64,000 nucleotides of DNA. Origin: Coccinella septempunctata. Lineage: Eukaryota > Arthropoda > Insecta > Coleoptera > Coccinellidae. The stretch lies in contig NC_058193.1 of the NCBI RefSeq assembly GCF_907165205.1, positions 38,705,021-38,769,020 on the forward strand. The letters are read 5' to 3'. The notes under the pieces are model-generated. The model was not told the DNA's origin. It was given only the letters and a program-made list of their open reading frames with translations, and did no database searches. Below, piece by piece: positions 38,201 through 49,604 of this stretch; position 1 is the stretch's first letter, and each line of letters starts with the position of its first letter. A program made the position numbers and the translations under genes.

Positions 38201-41200
38201 CCTCGAAAGGCATAAAATTTAGCCACGATAAAAGCGCAACTGTGTACCTACAAGGGAGACAAGACGTTTTAAGAGGTGCAGGGAAAAGCAAGCTTTAGTT
38301 ATTCCACTCCGACACCTGGGGTTGTTCTTGGGGGAAAATTCTTCGAATTAACATAACTGAAGGGAACATATGCTTCTTACGATTTATAGGTGAAGTAAAT
38401 GAGGTGAAATCAAGGCAATATCTTGAGAGGGAAGCATGATTTTTAAATTATAGATAATTTTTGGAGCCTTCTACATACATATAAAGCATGATGAATGATA
38501 GCTGTTGCTATAACCTGAGTTTCAATATCTTTCAATCGTCCACTTTTCCTTTGGAAAACCACAATAGATTTTTTACAGTTACAGGAAAATGGCAGCAACT
38601 GAAACCAACAGGTGACAAGCTACCCTGTTTGCAAGAACACTCTGCAATAGCCCATAAAGAAAACATCTACGTTTTTGGGGGAGAAGTAGGGTTTTCAGCA
38701 GGGTCTGAAACTCCCCTCTGGATCTATGACATCAAAGCAAACACTTGGAGGAAAGTCAGGTCGAAAAAAGGTGAGTTAGTAAAATGTAGACAGACTTATC
38801 GAGCAGCCATTAGCCAAGATTAATCCAAGAAACGTCGTCAATGAGTTGAACGTAAACGTTCTCATTTCTTGGCTGAAATATTCATCAGATTAAACTTCAT
38901 AAATTACATATTCCACGTTCCCTATTTGTGTACGATCCTAGATAAGCCATTTTCCACCATTTTCCATGAATAATTCAGACTTTAACCGTTCCACCTAATA
39001 AATTCGAAGAATCTGGCCGCTTATGCTGAAAATCTACCTTATCTAACGTCATCACGCCTGATATAACATGTCGTTTGCAGGCTGCGCTGCTCCCAAAGGC
39101 CGTCGTGGTCACACAGCCCTGGTGTTCAAAGGTTCGATGTTTATTTATGGGGGCTACCAGGACCTGAGGGGATCATCCAGCGAGTTATGGGCCTTTCATT
39201 TCGGTAGGTTGAATTTTTTACGACGAGGAAATTGACGTTCTTATCCTGCCTGAGTGTGATGGATCAGTTTTGTGTCCGGACAAGGTTGATGAGGGTTGGT
39301 TTTCCTCTATTTCACGATATTCCGCATTGGAAATCAATTTTTCTTGAAAGAATAAATTTCAAGCCTCGCTTCGAAAGTTTGGATGAATTGAGAGGGAAAA
39401 ATATTGTAAATTAAATGATGGAGATCGCTTACATTGATCCAGACTATAATTGATAAGCTTAAATAGATTTTATTCTTCCTATTAGATACTGAGTCATGGC
39501 ATCTGATATCCAGCTCTTCGAAAGGGGTACACAACAATGACTGCTTCCCAGCACCAAGGCATAAGCATTCTTGCATAATCCACGATGATTCTTTATGGAT
39601 TTATGGTGGAATGACAGATCTACAGGTGAGTTTCACCCCTTGGGGATAAAATGTCCATTTTTACTATTTCGATTTAGGAAGGTTCAAATGCAAACAGCAA
39701 TCAACTCTTGCACCAACCGCAAAGGACGAAAATTAAACGAGAACACGAAATTCATTAATATACGTATCACAGAGCCGGCCTAACAAAGCACCACGTAACT
39801 AGAATATCCTCCCTCGAAAGCGACTTTAATCTCTTAGGTATTCCTGTACAAATTACTCTTGAATTAAACTCCCTTGCTACAGTCCGTTCACCGACGTCTC
39901 TACAAAGGAAGAGTAATGCCGGAACTTCGAACAGAATTGTTCAGAGGATTGTCGACAAGCTGGAACGGTCTGGGGTTATAAATGAGCAGGGTGAACGTGT
40001 ATAGCTCCGTGTAGAATTTTAAAGGGTGGGATTTCATGAAAAATTGACGTGTGACAACACGCTTTTTGGCTGCTTTGTGGGTTGTTGATCGAATATATAA
40101 TTAATGAAAAGTATATGTAATGTGCCACAATGTAAAATGTTCTCGAGGGGTAACTCTCCATAGCATTGTAATGTGTTATACAGTATGTAACCTTCACGAA
40201 AATTATACTCTTCTAATACCAACTGAAAAGATCGAATCTCTTTTCTTTATCATCAAAATTATCGTGTACGACATTCTGTAGATGGTGGCAATCAGAGAAA
40301 CAATAATTTCCGATTTCAGGAGCGGTCCGATCTTTGGAGATGGGACTCGAGGACTCGTGTCTGGACCAACGTGAAGACCAAGGTGAATCCTGGACCTTTG
40401 CACAGCCACGCAGCCTGTAGATTTCCCTCTTTCATGATTATATTCGGGGGAGAGAGGGGAGGAAATCCCACGAACGAGTTGTGGAAATTTCATTTTGGTA
40501 AGTGCACTTTATTGGGAGGAATACGCTGTATAGGGAATACGAAAGATGATATTTTCAATTGGATACCGCTCTTGGCACTTAGAGACACATTGTGTGTTGC
40601 AAAACTAGGAATGGAAGTGAGAAAAATATATATTTCGTAGAAAATTTATGCTGGTCATAAGGAAATCGAAATATACGGGGAGTAAATGAATATTTTCTTC
40701 TAGAAACCAGAAATGGAATTGAGCAGGAGTTTTACGGAAGTTTATGAGCGTGATGTGTTTGGCTTAACTGATGTTTGAGTGTTATTAATGAAAATTCAAA
40801 TCTGTGAATCCCTGTTTGATATTTCCTTGAATGTACAAGTCCCAGACGCCTGATGGGATAGCTCAAAATAAAAAAAATTAAAAATCTTCTTTGTATTCGC
40901 AGCCGACTCGATCAAATATAATCCAACGATTCTGTAAATCGAGCATAACGTCGTGAAAACTATCCAAGCCATCCGCAAACTAAAACCTACCCTTCCCAGG
41001 ATAAAATACGATCCGCAACTAAACATTTCAACGGCCCATTTCCGGCAATTTCGCCAGCCCTGAACGCTCATCTATTTCAGGTGCTGAAACGTGGGAAAAG
41101 ATGGTGACGCCCGGCCTGAAGCCCTCTCCTAGGGCGGAAAGCATCGCCCTGACGATCTCCGAACTGCTCCTCAAGGACCCCTCTGTGCATTCCCTGGAGA

Positions 41201-42833
41201 CCAAGGCGGCGAAAGTGCGATCGAGGACCTGCAATTCAGCCGACAGGGGCGGCAGGCACTCCTCCTATCTGCCGAGCAACAGGGTGAGTCGATGCGGACA
41301 CGATGGGGAGGTTTTTCATAACCACTTCCCCTATAAAGCCATGATTACATTTTTTCACGATTTACAAAACCCCTACGGCGGTTGGAGCCTGCCGTTATGA
41401 ATGATTAACTTTTTCAGGTTCCACCGAGAATATACGAATTCGTTTTGACTTATGCATGCAAGAAATTGCTGTCTGAATCTTAAAAAACTCCATACCTTTC
41501 CTTAGGTTGCTCCGAGCGAAAAGACTTACGTATTCAACCCCTCCCAAAACAACTACACGGACGGTAGCAACGACTTTAACCACCAGCAGAACCAAGACAA
41601 CCGATCCTCCAGGAGTTTCCTACAGGAAATCTCGAAACTGTCCCAAATCAACATCTCGAGGCTCAACAACAAATGCAGCTACACCGTACTGACTGGATGT
41701 AACGGAGATAGCACTGAGAGTCTACTGAAACAACACGCCTCACCCCAGAACGCAGAAACGGAGCTAAACTTAGAGATGGCGTCTTCAACTCCTGCAAGAA
41801 GTGAGTGAAATACCACCGAACCATATAAACTTTCATTCGAACCAATATTTCCCTTCCAGGTAAGATGGTGAAATCGAAATCAGCCTTTGTGATAAAGAAG
41901 AACAGCCCTGAAGCCTCCCCAGATGACAATAAGGAATATACCACGAAAAAACGAGTAGAATTCGACATGTCCAGCGTGAAGATAACCAGGGATCCCATAT
42001 CTGTACCTAACTTCAGCCTCATCAATCTACCAACGCCAGTACTGACCCCAGTAGAAGCCGCTAAGCTCGTTTACTTAGACACAGATGACGAAAACGATCT
42101 TGGTATAGAGTATCGAAACAACAGAGAGAACGCTTTGGTGGAATCTGAGTTGAATGTCTTAAAAAGAAGCGATAGTTACAGTTCCCACCTTGGCTACGCT
42201 GATAACCCCCTCTATCAACACATGGTCAATTCGAATTCTTGCAAACTGGAGGAAAATATCTCTTCTACTTCCGACTACGCCAGTATCGAAACCATGAACA
42301 GACTATCCTCGGCAAGTAACTACAGCGTGAAGACCACAACCCCCTTAGAAGAGAACGTGAAAAATAGGGAGAGAGACAAACCTGGTCCCTTTGGCTTCTG
42401 CAATCCGAACTACATGAGGCCAGACGTTAAATCTAACCTCATCAATGGAGACCAAGACAGGAAAGCCTTCGTTCAGATCTTGAACAATGTTGCCAAAGGG
42501 GATTCGCGTGGATCTCAAGAAGATATATTGGAGATGCAGAACTGTAACGAAAGTTACAGCAGAAACACCAAGGTTCTTTACAGAAATTCTGCAAGGTTAG
42601 CTAGACCTCCCAAATCTCTGTCTATAGATTGCGGTGCTAGGGTGAAGGACAACAACAAATGCAGGGCTCTGAGTGCCAGTGGCGTAGATAGGAGAAAGAA
42701 ATTGGAAAAAGTTGAGAATAATAATGTAGACAACACGTTTCCTTTCTTCATGTATCTGATTGGAGGTAAAGAGCATGGACAGGTTACTGTTTTTCAAAGG
42801 CCTATCTCCATATGGAAATTGAAGTTGTGCTAA
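35244..42833 (+). CDS. kelch-repeat protein with long disordered insert
   Basis: Eight exons chain in phase: 35244-35453, 38585-38770, 39081-39203, 39486-39625, 40320-40497, 41081-41283, 41506-41800 and 41860-42833. From the ATG at 35303 this gives 749 residues. The frame is open back to the exon's acceptor, so translation may start in an earlier exon. Five kelch blades are visible, each with a Gly-Gly pair and a following Trp: VYLLGGRNG, IYVFGGEVG, MFIYGGYQD, LWIYGGMTD and FMIIFGGERGG. After ETWEKM (about residue 265) comes a long polar, low-complexity segment, then FPFFMYLIGGKEHG and ISIWKLKL at the extreme C-terminus, probably the strands closing the propeller. The first intron is 3.1 kb, the others 0.06-0.7 kb. 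I do not recognise a named orthologue. Kelch propellers are usually protein-binding platforms; no BTB or other partner domain is present. Confidence 0.85.
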
Positions 42834-44581
42834 AGCAACTATAGTTGAAAAAGCTTCGGGAGAAGTTTCGGAATAATGTTTTGAATTTAAGTGATTGCTA
42901 CATATCCTTGCATTTTTGTTGATGTTATGCTTCATTTCGATTGTTTATTCATTTAATCCTACGAATAAATGATTAATTTTTGGATGAACATGAGACAGTT
43001 GAAATTGAAAGATCATATCAAACGTCTGTTGAGATTTTCTGTTTGAACTGCTGCCCAAATTCAAGGCGAGATCTATAAACGTTTATGATTTGCTTCTTCG
43101 AGGTAAATTGCAACAAAAACAGGAAAAATTACAATAACAAATGACCTTCTACACCAATTAATATATAAATTTGTAGGAAAACGAAAGTCAATTCTAGAAA
43201 ATAGAAATACAGTAGAGGAGAAGAAATTAAATAGTGTCTTAGGAACTGACAGATGAAAGACTGACCCTAGACCATGCTGTAGAAACTTGAAACTTATTCT
43301 TTCGTTTGCGACAGAAATTTTTTTATTTTTACGTAGAAAATTTGAATGTTGTAGTATAAGTAAGGAGCATTAATAATTTTCCAACGTCATTCGAAGAGAT
43401 ATTAATTTTCTAAACTGTTCTTTATATCAGAATCGTCCATGTTTTTCCTCAATGTGGGTAAGTTCATAATTAGTGCCAAATATAAAATATGTAAAGTGTA
43501 AACCTATTGAGAATGTAGATAGTTGTTGATTTTTATAACATTGGGATGAACCTATGTGAAAATGTTATCGAAAATAGATAGAAGTTCATCTTGTTCGTGA
43601 AAAATTAAATGGCTCTAAAGATTCATAGAGCATCCATGAGTCTATTTTATGTACGTTTTCGAATTAAATTAGCAATCGAACATACAAAATGATGTGTTGT
43701 TGTGAAGATTAATGTTAGAATTCTGTTGAGACGATTTTTGCTGGCACTGAAGAACACCGATTGGAAGATGTTGAAGAGAAATATATATTTTTTGGGAGTG
43801 AAAATTTTGTGTGCAATTATATCTTGTCACTATTTTTGTAGATGGTATGTTTGGGACGTGTTTCTGTTATAGATTTATATTCTTTTTTCCAGATTTGTCA
43901 AATGTGAATAAACACTGGCTATCCCTATTTTCGACAGTGATATTTCAAGGAAAATCTGTTTCAGGATTTTTTTCAACAATGAGATCTTTTTTTCAGACTG
44001 ATTTTCCAAAATAGGTGACAGAGAAATTCTGCAATGTCGAAAGAAGGAAAGAGCCTTTATAGACTATCAATTCAATAATCTATAATCCACAGAGTCGCAG
44101 TGATTTTTAGTGGTCAGGGAGAAAATTTTAGATCAATAATGGATTAATGTGAACTACCTCCTTTTCATTCAAAACTTCACTGAAATTCTGTAGAATTGGA
44201 TAACTAACTGGTTTTATTTGATTTTTCTTTATAGAATCTAGATGAAATATAACGTACTTGAAAAACTCTTACGAAAGAATGGAATGGATTGAGAAATGAA
44301 TAAATAAGAGAACTAGTGTTTAATTTTACTCTTTCTTTCTTATTGAATCGAAGGAGTCATCAGCCAAGCAGAACCTTCTCTAACAGTCCAATCCTTCGAT
44401 TAATAATTTATGAATTAAATAAATATATTTTCATATTTCTTTCAAAGAAGATATACTTTATTGGAATACATATATCCAAAAAAAATCGTTTTTTATACAA
44501 ATTATCCTAAAGATATTTGAGAAGAACAAGTACAAAGTATATACAAGATTAAAATAATAATAAACTGTCCTATAAATAACA
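42834..44581. other. convergent 3' regions of the kelch gene and SPAG17-like gene B
   Basis: AT-rich. Plus-strand AATAAA occurs about 130 bp after the kelch stop (near 42964) and again near 44298. Minus-strand AATAAA (TTTATT at 44457-44462) lies about 120 bp after the SPAG17-like stop. Short open frames here are not supported as genes. Confidence 0.5.
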
Positions 44582-47500
44582 TCATTCAGAATTTCTAATA
44601 TTATGACGACCATTTTGGTCCTTATTGTCATGCAGGACGTTCCTGACAACGCGATACAAAATGTTAGTATCTTTTTCACCCAAGACACTGAAAATTCTTC
44701 TGCAAACTTGATGAGTTACAGCATCATCCAAACTTGGCTCCAGGTTGGCAAATAAAATCGGTTGCAAATATTTGGGCCATATGAACCTTTCGCTGATATG
44801 TTCGTAATGATTTTTCTTGAAAACGACGCCAACTGACTGGCTTCTGACGTCTTTGAATTCTTCAACTATAACCTTATTTGCACTTTTGGGTACATGTTCC
44901 TCCATCTTCTTCAATTCCCTCACTATCATATTCTCATTCCACAGAAGATACCCGGTAAGATCAGGGTTTATCAGGAATGCTTTATGGTAATCGTTTTGGA
45001 GCACGTGGTTGCAGTTCTGATCGTTGAGCTCGCCTTCTATGAAGTTCTTGTTGATCTGGCAACGGCCTAGAAAATCCGATGTGAACACTTTTCCATAGCT
45101 GTCTTTACATATTAAAAGTTGGCTAGATTCCGCATCCCCAACCTTTAAGTTAACAGCTATGTCACAAGTACATTTAGATTTACATTTGGGACACATCTTG
45201 GTAAAACGCAAATTTTCTGTTGTGATCAAGATTTCACTTTTTCCATCGACTGAAATTAGAGTGTTTAACTTGGACATTTTCAGCTCAACATTTTTCTTCA
45301 ATATAATGGAAGTTTGGAGATTTCTTTGGTCCAATTTAACAGGACAGTATAGAGGATGCTCATATAGATAATTGTGGTTTACGATTACCCATCCCTGTTT
45401 ATCCCTCTTAACGAAGAATTCTAGCGTTTCCTCCACTTGTACTGTTTTGGTGATCTTTGTACCATCCGGAAAGATGACAGCCTGATCTCCGTTGTCCCTG
45501 TTCCAAACTCTCATACCATCGGTACGTTCCACCAGAGATTGACCAGTTTGAAAGTGCCACTCCGTCAAAACCTTAGAAAATTGCTTTTTCTCAACGGTAT
45601 TATCCCTGATTCTCAAGGAAAAACCGTCCAAAGTACGTATATTGACGCTGGAGTACAACGTGTTCAAAGAATCTATATCAGCGGTGGGAAACGAAGATAA
45701 CTGAAGCGTTTTACTACAAGAAAGGTGGCCTCTTCTAGTCCGGCTATAATCCCGAATATCGTGGCATACTCGATTCGTAGTCAAAGATAGTTTGTAGATC
45801 ATTTTGCGACATGTATCGATACTGCCGAAACATTTTTTCAGGTCGTGCCCATCCCTTTGTTTCTGTTTCAAATCGACGATCGTTGCTTGAGAGTCTAAGA
45901 TTCTCATATTTCCGTTACAAAAACGGATCAAAACTGTGCCATGATCAAGGAAGAGTCTATAATCTTCCCCACTGATATTTTTGTATTTTTCCCTATGAAG
46001 ATGCGTTTGTTTCACAATTATTTCTTCTTTTGCATCCAGAGTTAAAGTTTCTAAAATCAAACCGTTAGGCATGCTCAGCTTGATATGCGGTATTGTTTTT
46101 TGGTAAGTAGGCGGCAGTTTATCTTGATTCTTGATGGAGATTTTTTTTCTTCGGTTCATCGGCCTACATTTCTTCTTCATCGATTCCTTCAATATCCTTC
46201 GTATGTAGAAATTGAGAGGGATCTCCAGGAATTTATACTTTCTTTTCACGAACCTCAACTTGGGAGAATCCACATATTTATGGACAAAATCTTCGCGCAG
46301 CATGCGATTTAAAATTTTCATATCGCGATTCACGTTTTTCTCGTGTCGGATTTGTTTGATCTTGTTCCAAACCAAAGCAAGGTCTATATTTATGCTTTCG
46401 AGGTCCTCACTGTACACGGGGATGACGCGTTTGACTTCCGGAGTCCACGTGGGCATCCTGTTAACGTTTTCGTCGAAATCCGTTGAGAAATCCGGATCGT
46501 CTTTGAACCTCGCCAGGTTGAAACCCAAGATGGATTTCACTCCATCCAGATCTTCGCTCAGAGTGCAAGAATCGGATTCTTGGATCTGTTTTGGGGACGG
46601 TAGGATCAGTTTGATGACAGTGCCGTCTTGTAGGAGTAGATGGGGATCAACGTGTCCGTTTCTATAGTGACCCATTAACGTGTGACCGTCAAATTTGACC
46701 GATAGGCTCAGTTTGAAGTTTTCGAAGTGGAACCTACAGGTGTCTACGGTTACCCGAACACCATCGTGGCTGAAAAAATCGTTGGTTGTTCCTGTGAGAC
46801 CGAATCTTGGAGGACTATCGTCGTACGCGGTTAACGAACTTTCGGGAAAGGATTTGGAACAGAATTGTGTCAGTTCTTTGCTCGAAGGGTGACTCTTGAT
46901 TTCAGCTATGATTTCTTCGAAATTTGGTTTGATCATCGGTTCGATATGAGTGAATTTCTTGAAGGTATCCGAGTTTGGCGTGCAAGACAACCTTTCGGTA
47001 TCAAAATTGTCGCAGTAATAGTAAGGGATGAGATATTTCTCGTAGTTTTTATACAGTCCGTTCGATTCAATGATTCTCTCGAACACGTATTTCTCTTCGT
47101 TTTTGGCGTACGTTTTGGAATCCACATACGGTATCGGTTTGAACTTGGTGAACCAATCTGCCTCTTCCAGGTAGTAGTGGCTGCAAAAATCCCTGAAACA
47201 GGTGAGGGTTCTCAGCGATTCTTTCCAAATCCTGGTCCTTGTTCCGGTGACTTCCAGGTCCTGATGGAAATGAACCACCAGCGAGTCAGTTGCCTCGCAG
47301 TACCTAAAATTAATTTCCGCATATTCCTGTTGAGCCTCGAACAACCATTGGGCCAGCGTTGAAATTGAAAGAGGCTCCCTCCACCTCAATAGCATACTGT
47401 TGAACTTGCGGTACAAGTTTGGAATTTCACCCAACATACTGATGGATCTAGGCAGGAAATTTCTGTTATCGTAAAAATCGTAGGGAGAGCAAATGAAACT

Positions 47501-49346
47501 CTTGGCGGGATTTTCCTGATTTTTCGATGAATCCTCAGCGGCCGCCATGCTGCTCAAGAAGAAGAGGTTCAGGAAGTGATCTGTTTGCTCTAGGGAGAGT
47601 GCTGGTCTGGCCCTACTTGGGGTACCTTGATGGTGAACATGGGGCAGCTTGAAGTTCACATCTTTACACTTCTCCAAGTTTTTAATACAGTGAAAAAATC
47701 TTTGATTCATCAAGATTTTCATATCTGATATAGCCACAGCTTTGGCTCTTCTATCTGCTGAAAGATTCATGTTCAAATGGTCTCCTTCGTAGAATTTCCT
47801 GAACACTCTCTGCCTCGACAATTTCTCTTTCTTCTTCACAGGTTTGAAATAATTGATGGAAAATGGACAGGGGCTCTTGGTCACCTTTTCGTCCTCTAAA
47901 TCGTATAAAATGTGAGCAGGTTGTGTACTTCCTTGGTGAACAAGGTAAACGTTCTTGGCTGGATCATCTCGACAAAAGTTTGCATTCTGCTTTTTAGCCA
48001 CGAAGTTTTTTTCGACTTCCAACAGCATACTCTGTACAATAAATGGAATTGTAACGTATTCCACAGGGATATCTCTCAGATTTTCTTCGTACGTAGGGAA
48101 TGGACCGTATTTGATATCCAAATCTCTGAACTTGGAAGGATACAGGTGTTTGATGTAGAACAGATGTTTCCTCTTTAAATCAAGAATGCTCATAAGCAAT
48201 TCTTCCAATTCCTCGTGTCGCTCCTTGAAGAAATTCCGTTTATTCTGTTTGTCATCTGGAATTACAGATCCGTTGATGTATTTCAGTTGTGCTGCATCCT
48301 CCAACGCTTTGAATTTTTCTCCGTTTCGCGATATTTCTCTCATTTTCCGCCAGAAGTAGGTGTATTCACAGGGATCTGCATCTTTCCTCCTAGAAATGGG
48401 GTTAATTTAGAAAGAACGACTAGGTGAGAATGGAAAAGGTTGAGAAAGGAGAAGCTACAGTAGCTCTACGAAGAAGGTGGCTCGATAAGCTGTGTAACGT
48501 CTATCTCAATAGCAATGAGCCTAGAATAAAATTAAAAGCAGATCAAGATTCTTGTCACCTGGAAATTTGCAGGATACAGTTCACTGGAACCTTGTAACGC
48601 ATGAGGAGTTTGAGCAAACAAGGATCTTGAAATCCAACAAATACGTAGAAATAGATATGATCCTTCAGATCCTCTGAGCCGTGTAGATTGTCAGGCAGGA
48701 CATACGAGGTGTAATCGCTCATCTCCAGCTTAGTAACATGCTCAGTTTTTTTGGGGGCTCTACGTTTTGTTTCAGGGGTGAAAGCTTGCATTTCCGAGAA
48801 TCTTATCTGCTTTTGAACATCGCTCCTTTGCAGTTTCCTCAGCAGTTCTTCCTTCTGACAAATCTCGTGATCCAGACGAGCATCTTTGGCGTACTGGGTG
48901 TACATTTCGTTGATGAGTTTATGCTTCATTATAAGAGCCAGGTGCTTTCGTGATATATCGCCTCCAAATCTCAAATTTCGATCCAGATCGTGGCATATTC
49001 TGTGGAGATGGTCCTTCAGAGAAGGTGGGTGTTCGAAGCTGTTGTCTTCGGAATCTTCCACGACTTCCTTGATGAAGTTGATGACGCTTCTTCGCGAGAT
49101 GAACACGATGTTCGATTCTGCTCGCAATTCTTCGTGGATCTTGATGATTCCTTCGAGAAGGTCATAACATTTGAGGGTCAGTTCGTTTGCGAAAACTACC
49201 TCGAAGAGTTTCCTGGGACAGAAGTCTTCCAGCTCGGTGTTTTTGAAGATAGTATTGGCATTTGGGAAGAAAGCTAAACTGTCTGCTGTGGCTTTCGTGG
49301 AACGGTTTGTAGATTTTTTATGGGTGATTGAAATTTGTATCGACAT
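44582..49346 (-). CDS. SPAG17: SPAG17/PF6-like axonemal central-apparatus protein, copy B
   Basis: Two exons, 48559-49346 and 44582-48389, join in phase (TCC AG|G) to give 1531 residues; the intron is 169 bp. The frame covers IYFYVFVGFQDPCLLKLL with VNCILQIS (matching the HYIIVVGFNNPQLL...VIKIS block of SPAG17), VEYVTIPFIVQSMLLEV, DGVRVTVDTCRFHFENF and SMPNGLILETL, followed by DYRLFLDHGTVLIRFCNG-type strands. It ends before the ASH/MSP-type region that closes vertebrate SPAG17 (about 2200 residues). SPAG17 (PF6 in Chlamydomonas) scaffolds the C1a projection of the axonemal central pair and is needed for motility, which in insects points to sperm. About residues 1330-1360 hold CPKCKSKCTC, a Cys cluster shared with copy A. 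It lies 258 bp downstream of copy A on the same strand. Confidence 0.85.
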
Positions 49347-49540
49347 TTTATTCGACTTTTGTCAGAACTCGTGCAAAGAGTCACAGACAGTTTTTTTAAT
49401 TCCGTGACCAAATAGACGAGTTCAGAAATACTTGACAACCTTGTGAATACCTACTCAACAAAATACTTGAGTAGTTGAGGAGTTCTGTGACGAAACCGAA
49501 ATGAAAACTTCACCATAAACTTCCCTATTTCACTTTTAGA

Positions 49541-49546
49541 CTTTAT
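49541..49546 (-). terminator. poly(A) signal of SPAG17-like gene A
   Basis: TTTATT on the plus strand (AATAAA on the minus), about 60 bp after the copy A stop. The intergenic space to the copy B start codon is only 258 bp, so copy B's promoter must be very compact or overlap copy A's 3' UTR. Confidence 0.5.
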
Positions 49547-49604
49547 TCCAAAAATAAATAAAAATATCAACATATAAACATGTAAGAATAAAAATATAAA
49601 ATAT

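Noticed and set aside
46865..47362. 165-codon plus-strand ORF within the SPAG17-like copy B, and similar long ORFs opposite copy A
   Set aside because: Shadows of the real minus-strand coding sequence; the sense frame shows family motifs, the shadow frames do not.
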